Source: Streptomyces sp. SAI-127
Lineage (GTDB): Bacteria; Actinomycetota; Actinomycetes; Streptomycetales; Streptomycetaceae
Direction of reading: 5' to 3'
Length of the DNA stretch: 64,000 nt
NCBI RefSeq assembly: GCF_029894425.1
Contig: NZ_JARXYJ010000001.1
Coordinates: forward strand, 992,001 to 1,056,000
How positions within the stretch are numbered: position 1 is the first letter of the stretch; each line of letters starts with the position of its first letter. Below are positions 62,797 through 64,000 of the stretch, piece by piece. A program made the position numbers and the translations under genes. The notes under the pieces are model-generated. The model did no database searches. It was not told the origin of the DNA and saw nothing but the letters and a program-made list of their open reading frames with translations.

Positions 62797-63501
62797 ATGA
62801 GCGAGAACAGGACCGCCCTGGTCACCGGCGGCGCTCGCGGGATCGGCGTGGAGATCTGCCGGCAACTCGCCGAGCGGGGGCTGCGGGTACTGGTCGCGGC
62901 ACGGCAGCGGGAGGCCGCCGAGGAGGCGTGCCGCACCCTTGGCCTGGGGACGCTGCCGCTGGCCCTGGACGTGAGTTCCGCGAAGAGCGTCACCGAAGCG
63001 GTGCGGGAGGCCGCAGGGCTGACCGGCGGTGGGGTGGACGTACTGGTGAACAACGCGGGAGTGTCCCTGGACGGCGAGGTGCGGCCTCCGTACGTCGACG
63101 AGGAGGTCCTGCGTGCCACCCTGGACGTCAATCTCGTGGGCGCCTGGCGGGTGGCCGAGGCCGTCGTCCCGGGCATGGTGCGGGCAGGCTACGGACGCGT
63201 GGTCAACCTCACCAGCTCGTACGGCTCCCTGGCGCTGATGGATTCCGGCCGGCACCCGGCCTACCGCGTCTCCAAGACCGCGCTCAACGCCTTCACGCGG
63301 ATGCTCGCCGGCGAGCTGTCCGGCACGGGCGTCCTGGTCAACGCGGCCGACCCCGGCTGGACCCGCAGCGGCATGGGCGGTCAGTCCGCCCCGCGCGGTC
63401 CGGAGGAGGGCGCGGACACGCCCGTCTGGCTGGCGACGCTCCCCGACGGCGACGAGACGACGGGCGGGCTGTTCGCCGGCCGTCGGCCCCTGCCCTGGTG
63501 A
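62797..63501 (+). CDS. Short-chain dehydrogenase/reductase
   Basis: A 234-residue SDR: cofactor loop TGGARGIG at residues 10-17, NNAGVSLDG, serine in LTSSYGSLALMDSG and the catalytic Y-R-V-S-K. It could oxidise a hydroxyacyl-CoA or reduce an aldehyde released by the preceding pair. ATG 62797 follows GAAGGGA, 21 bases after the thiolase-like gene, so it closes the operon. Confidence 0.85.
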   Translation: MSENRTALVTGGARGIGVEICRQLAERGLRVLVAARQREAAEEACRTLGLGTLPLALDVSSAKSVTEAVREAAGLTGGGVDVLVNNAGVSLDGEVRPPYVDEEVLRATLDVNLVGAWRVAEAVVPGMVRAGYGRVVNLTSSYGSLALMDSGRHPAYRVSKTALNAFTRMLAGELSGTGVLVNAADPGWTRSGMGGQSAPRGPEEGADTPVWLATLPDGDETTGGLFAGRRPLPW

Positions 63502-63530
63502 ACCAGGTCTGCCGGCCGCTGCCCTGGTGA
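63484..63530 (+). repeat. Imperfect 18-base direct repeat at the SDR stop codon
   Basis: CGGCCCCTGCCCTGGTGA (63484-63501) recurs as CGGCCGCTGCCCTGGTGA (63513-63530), one mismatch, 29-base period. The first copy ends with the SDR stop codon. Confidence 0.7.
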
Positions 63531-63560
63531 CCGGCTCCGCCGAAACGGGACCGCGGGCGG

Positions 63561-64000
63561 TCAGGCCGGTGCGGCAGTGCTCCCCTGGTCGGCGGCGACG
63601 ATGCGCAGCGCCAACGCCCTGACGGCCTCCTGCACGGACCGGGACGGCAGCTCCGACAGCGGCCCGCCCTCCGCCCGCAGCGCGGTGACGAGGATGGTCG
63701 TACTGATCAGCGTGCGTACGGCAAGGGCCTGCGACGCATGCCGCGACTTGGCCGCCCGCGGGTTGCGGGTGGTGCCGTCCGGCAGATAGTCGTACGCCCG
63801 CTGGATGTGCCGCTGCTCGAACTCGTCGCGCAGCGCCTTGAGGTTGCCGTTGGCGGAGGCGACCTGGACCTGGTAGAGCCGGGCCTCGTCCGGGTTCTTC
63901 TCCACCCAGTCCCACACGGCGTCGATGACCCGTACCAGGCCCTCGGCGTCACCCGGCTCGGACTCCGGCCGGGCCGCCTCCACGACCGCGTTCAGCTGGT
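63561..64000 (-). CDS. TetR-family regulator, C-terminal part (gene runs past the edge)
   Basis: The frame is open to position 64000, so the N-terminal helix-turn-helix lies outside the window. The visible 145 residues are helical (VIDAVWDWVEKNPDEARLYQ, EFEQRHIQRAYDYLPDG, VRTLISTTILVTALRAEG), the layout of a TetR ligand-binding domain. It converges with the acyl-CoA operon and is a candidate regulator of it. Confidence 0.6.
   Translation of the reverse strand, partial: QLNAVVEAARPESEPGDAEGLVRVIDAVWDWVEKNPDEARLYQVQVASANGNLKALRDEFEQRHIQRAYDYLPDGTTRNPRAAKSRHASQALAVRTLISTTILVTALRAEGGPLSELPSRSVQEAVRALALRIVAADQGSTAAPA

Noticed and set aside
61456..63915. Minus-strand open frame of 819 codons across the thiolase-like and SDR genes
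   Set aside because: It crosses three real plus-strand genes and the TetR gene in another frame, and has no family resemblance.
1..64000. tRNA, rRNA, CRISPR, integrase, transposase or attachment site
   Set aside because: None could be found by reading; the remnants at 4-6, 29.6, 41 and 44 kb are explained by deletions without visible mobile element ends.

Overview
The window is about 64 kb of very GC-rich DNA. Its start codons, short overlapping gene junctions, secreted Tat and lipoprotein CAZymes, a SigB/F-type sigma factor and a second IF-1 gene all suggest a Streptomyces chromosome, probably outside the most conserved core. I see no rRNA, tRNA, CRISPR array, transposase or integrase.

Left part (1-13.2 kb): single genes and small divergent pairs. 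These are a DUF3592 membrane protein, an N5-(carboxyethyl)ornithine synthase-like dehydrogenase, a fatty acid desaturase, an acetyltransferase coupled to a second IF-1 gene behind a possible leader peptide, a MarR/quinone oxidoreductase pair, an XRE/SDR pair, a GH30 glucuronoxylanase and a lipoprotein. A stretch at 4.1-6.0 kb holds three truncated genes.

Central catabolic block (13.5-29.6 kb): an aminotransferase, a PaaN paralogue that has lost its catalytic residues, an Lrp/AsnC regulator, a complete 2-oxoacid dehydrogenase E1 alpha/E1 beta/E2 set, and then paaN, thiolase, two crotonases, 3-hydroxyacyl-CoA dehydrogenase and paaABCDE. Read together this could take phenylalanine to phenylpyruvate, phenylacetyl-CoA and on to acetyl-CoA and succinyl-CoA. 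No phenylacetate-CoA ligase lies in the window, so the dehydrogenase complex may make the CoA ester directly. That is inference.

Carbohydrate block (30-43.8 kb): a stress-type sigma factor; a minus-strand locus with binding protein, two permeases, GH42 beta-galactosidase, a frameshifted GH93-like enzyme and its LacI regulator with paired operators; decayed CAZyme fragments; and a secreted GH5 enzyme with CBM_X2. No transporter ATPase is present, as is usual when Streptomyces uses the shared MsiK.

Right part (43.8-64 kb): a scar where a LysR gene and a PrpF gene both lost their 5' ends, a dicarboxylate symporter, a DUF2975/XRE pair, and a GntR-controlled acid-sugar operon (DUF1537 kinase, class II aldolase, HIBADH-type dehydrogenase, GntP permease). 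The window ends in an acyl-CoA degradation locus: an acyl-CoA dehydrogenase with a 110-residue repetitive tail, a crotonase, a PPDK-like protein with a degenerate ATP-binding half and its small partner, a second acyl-CoA dehydrogenase, a DUF35/thiolase-like pair, an SDR and a TetR regulator cut by the window edge.
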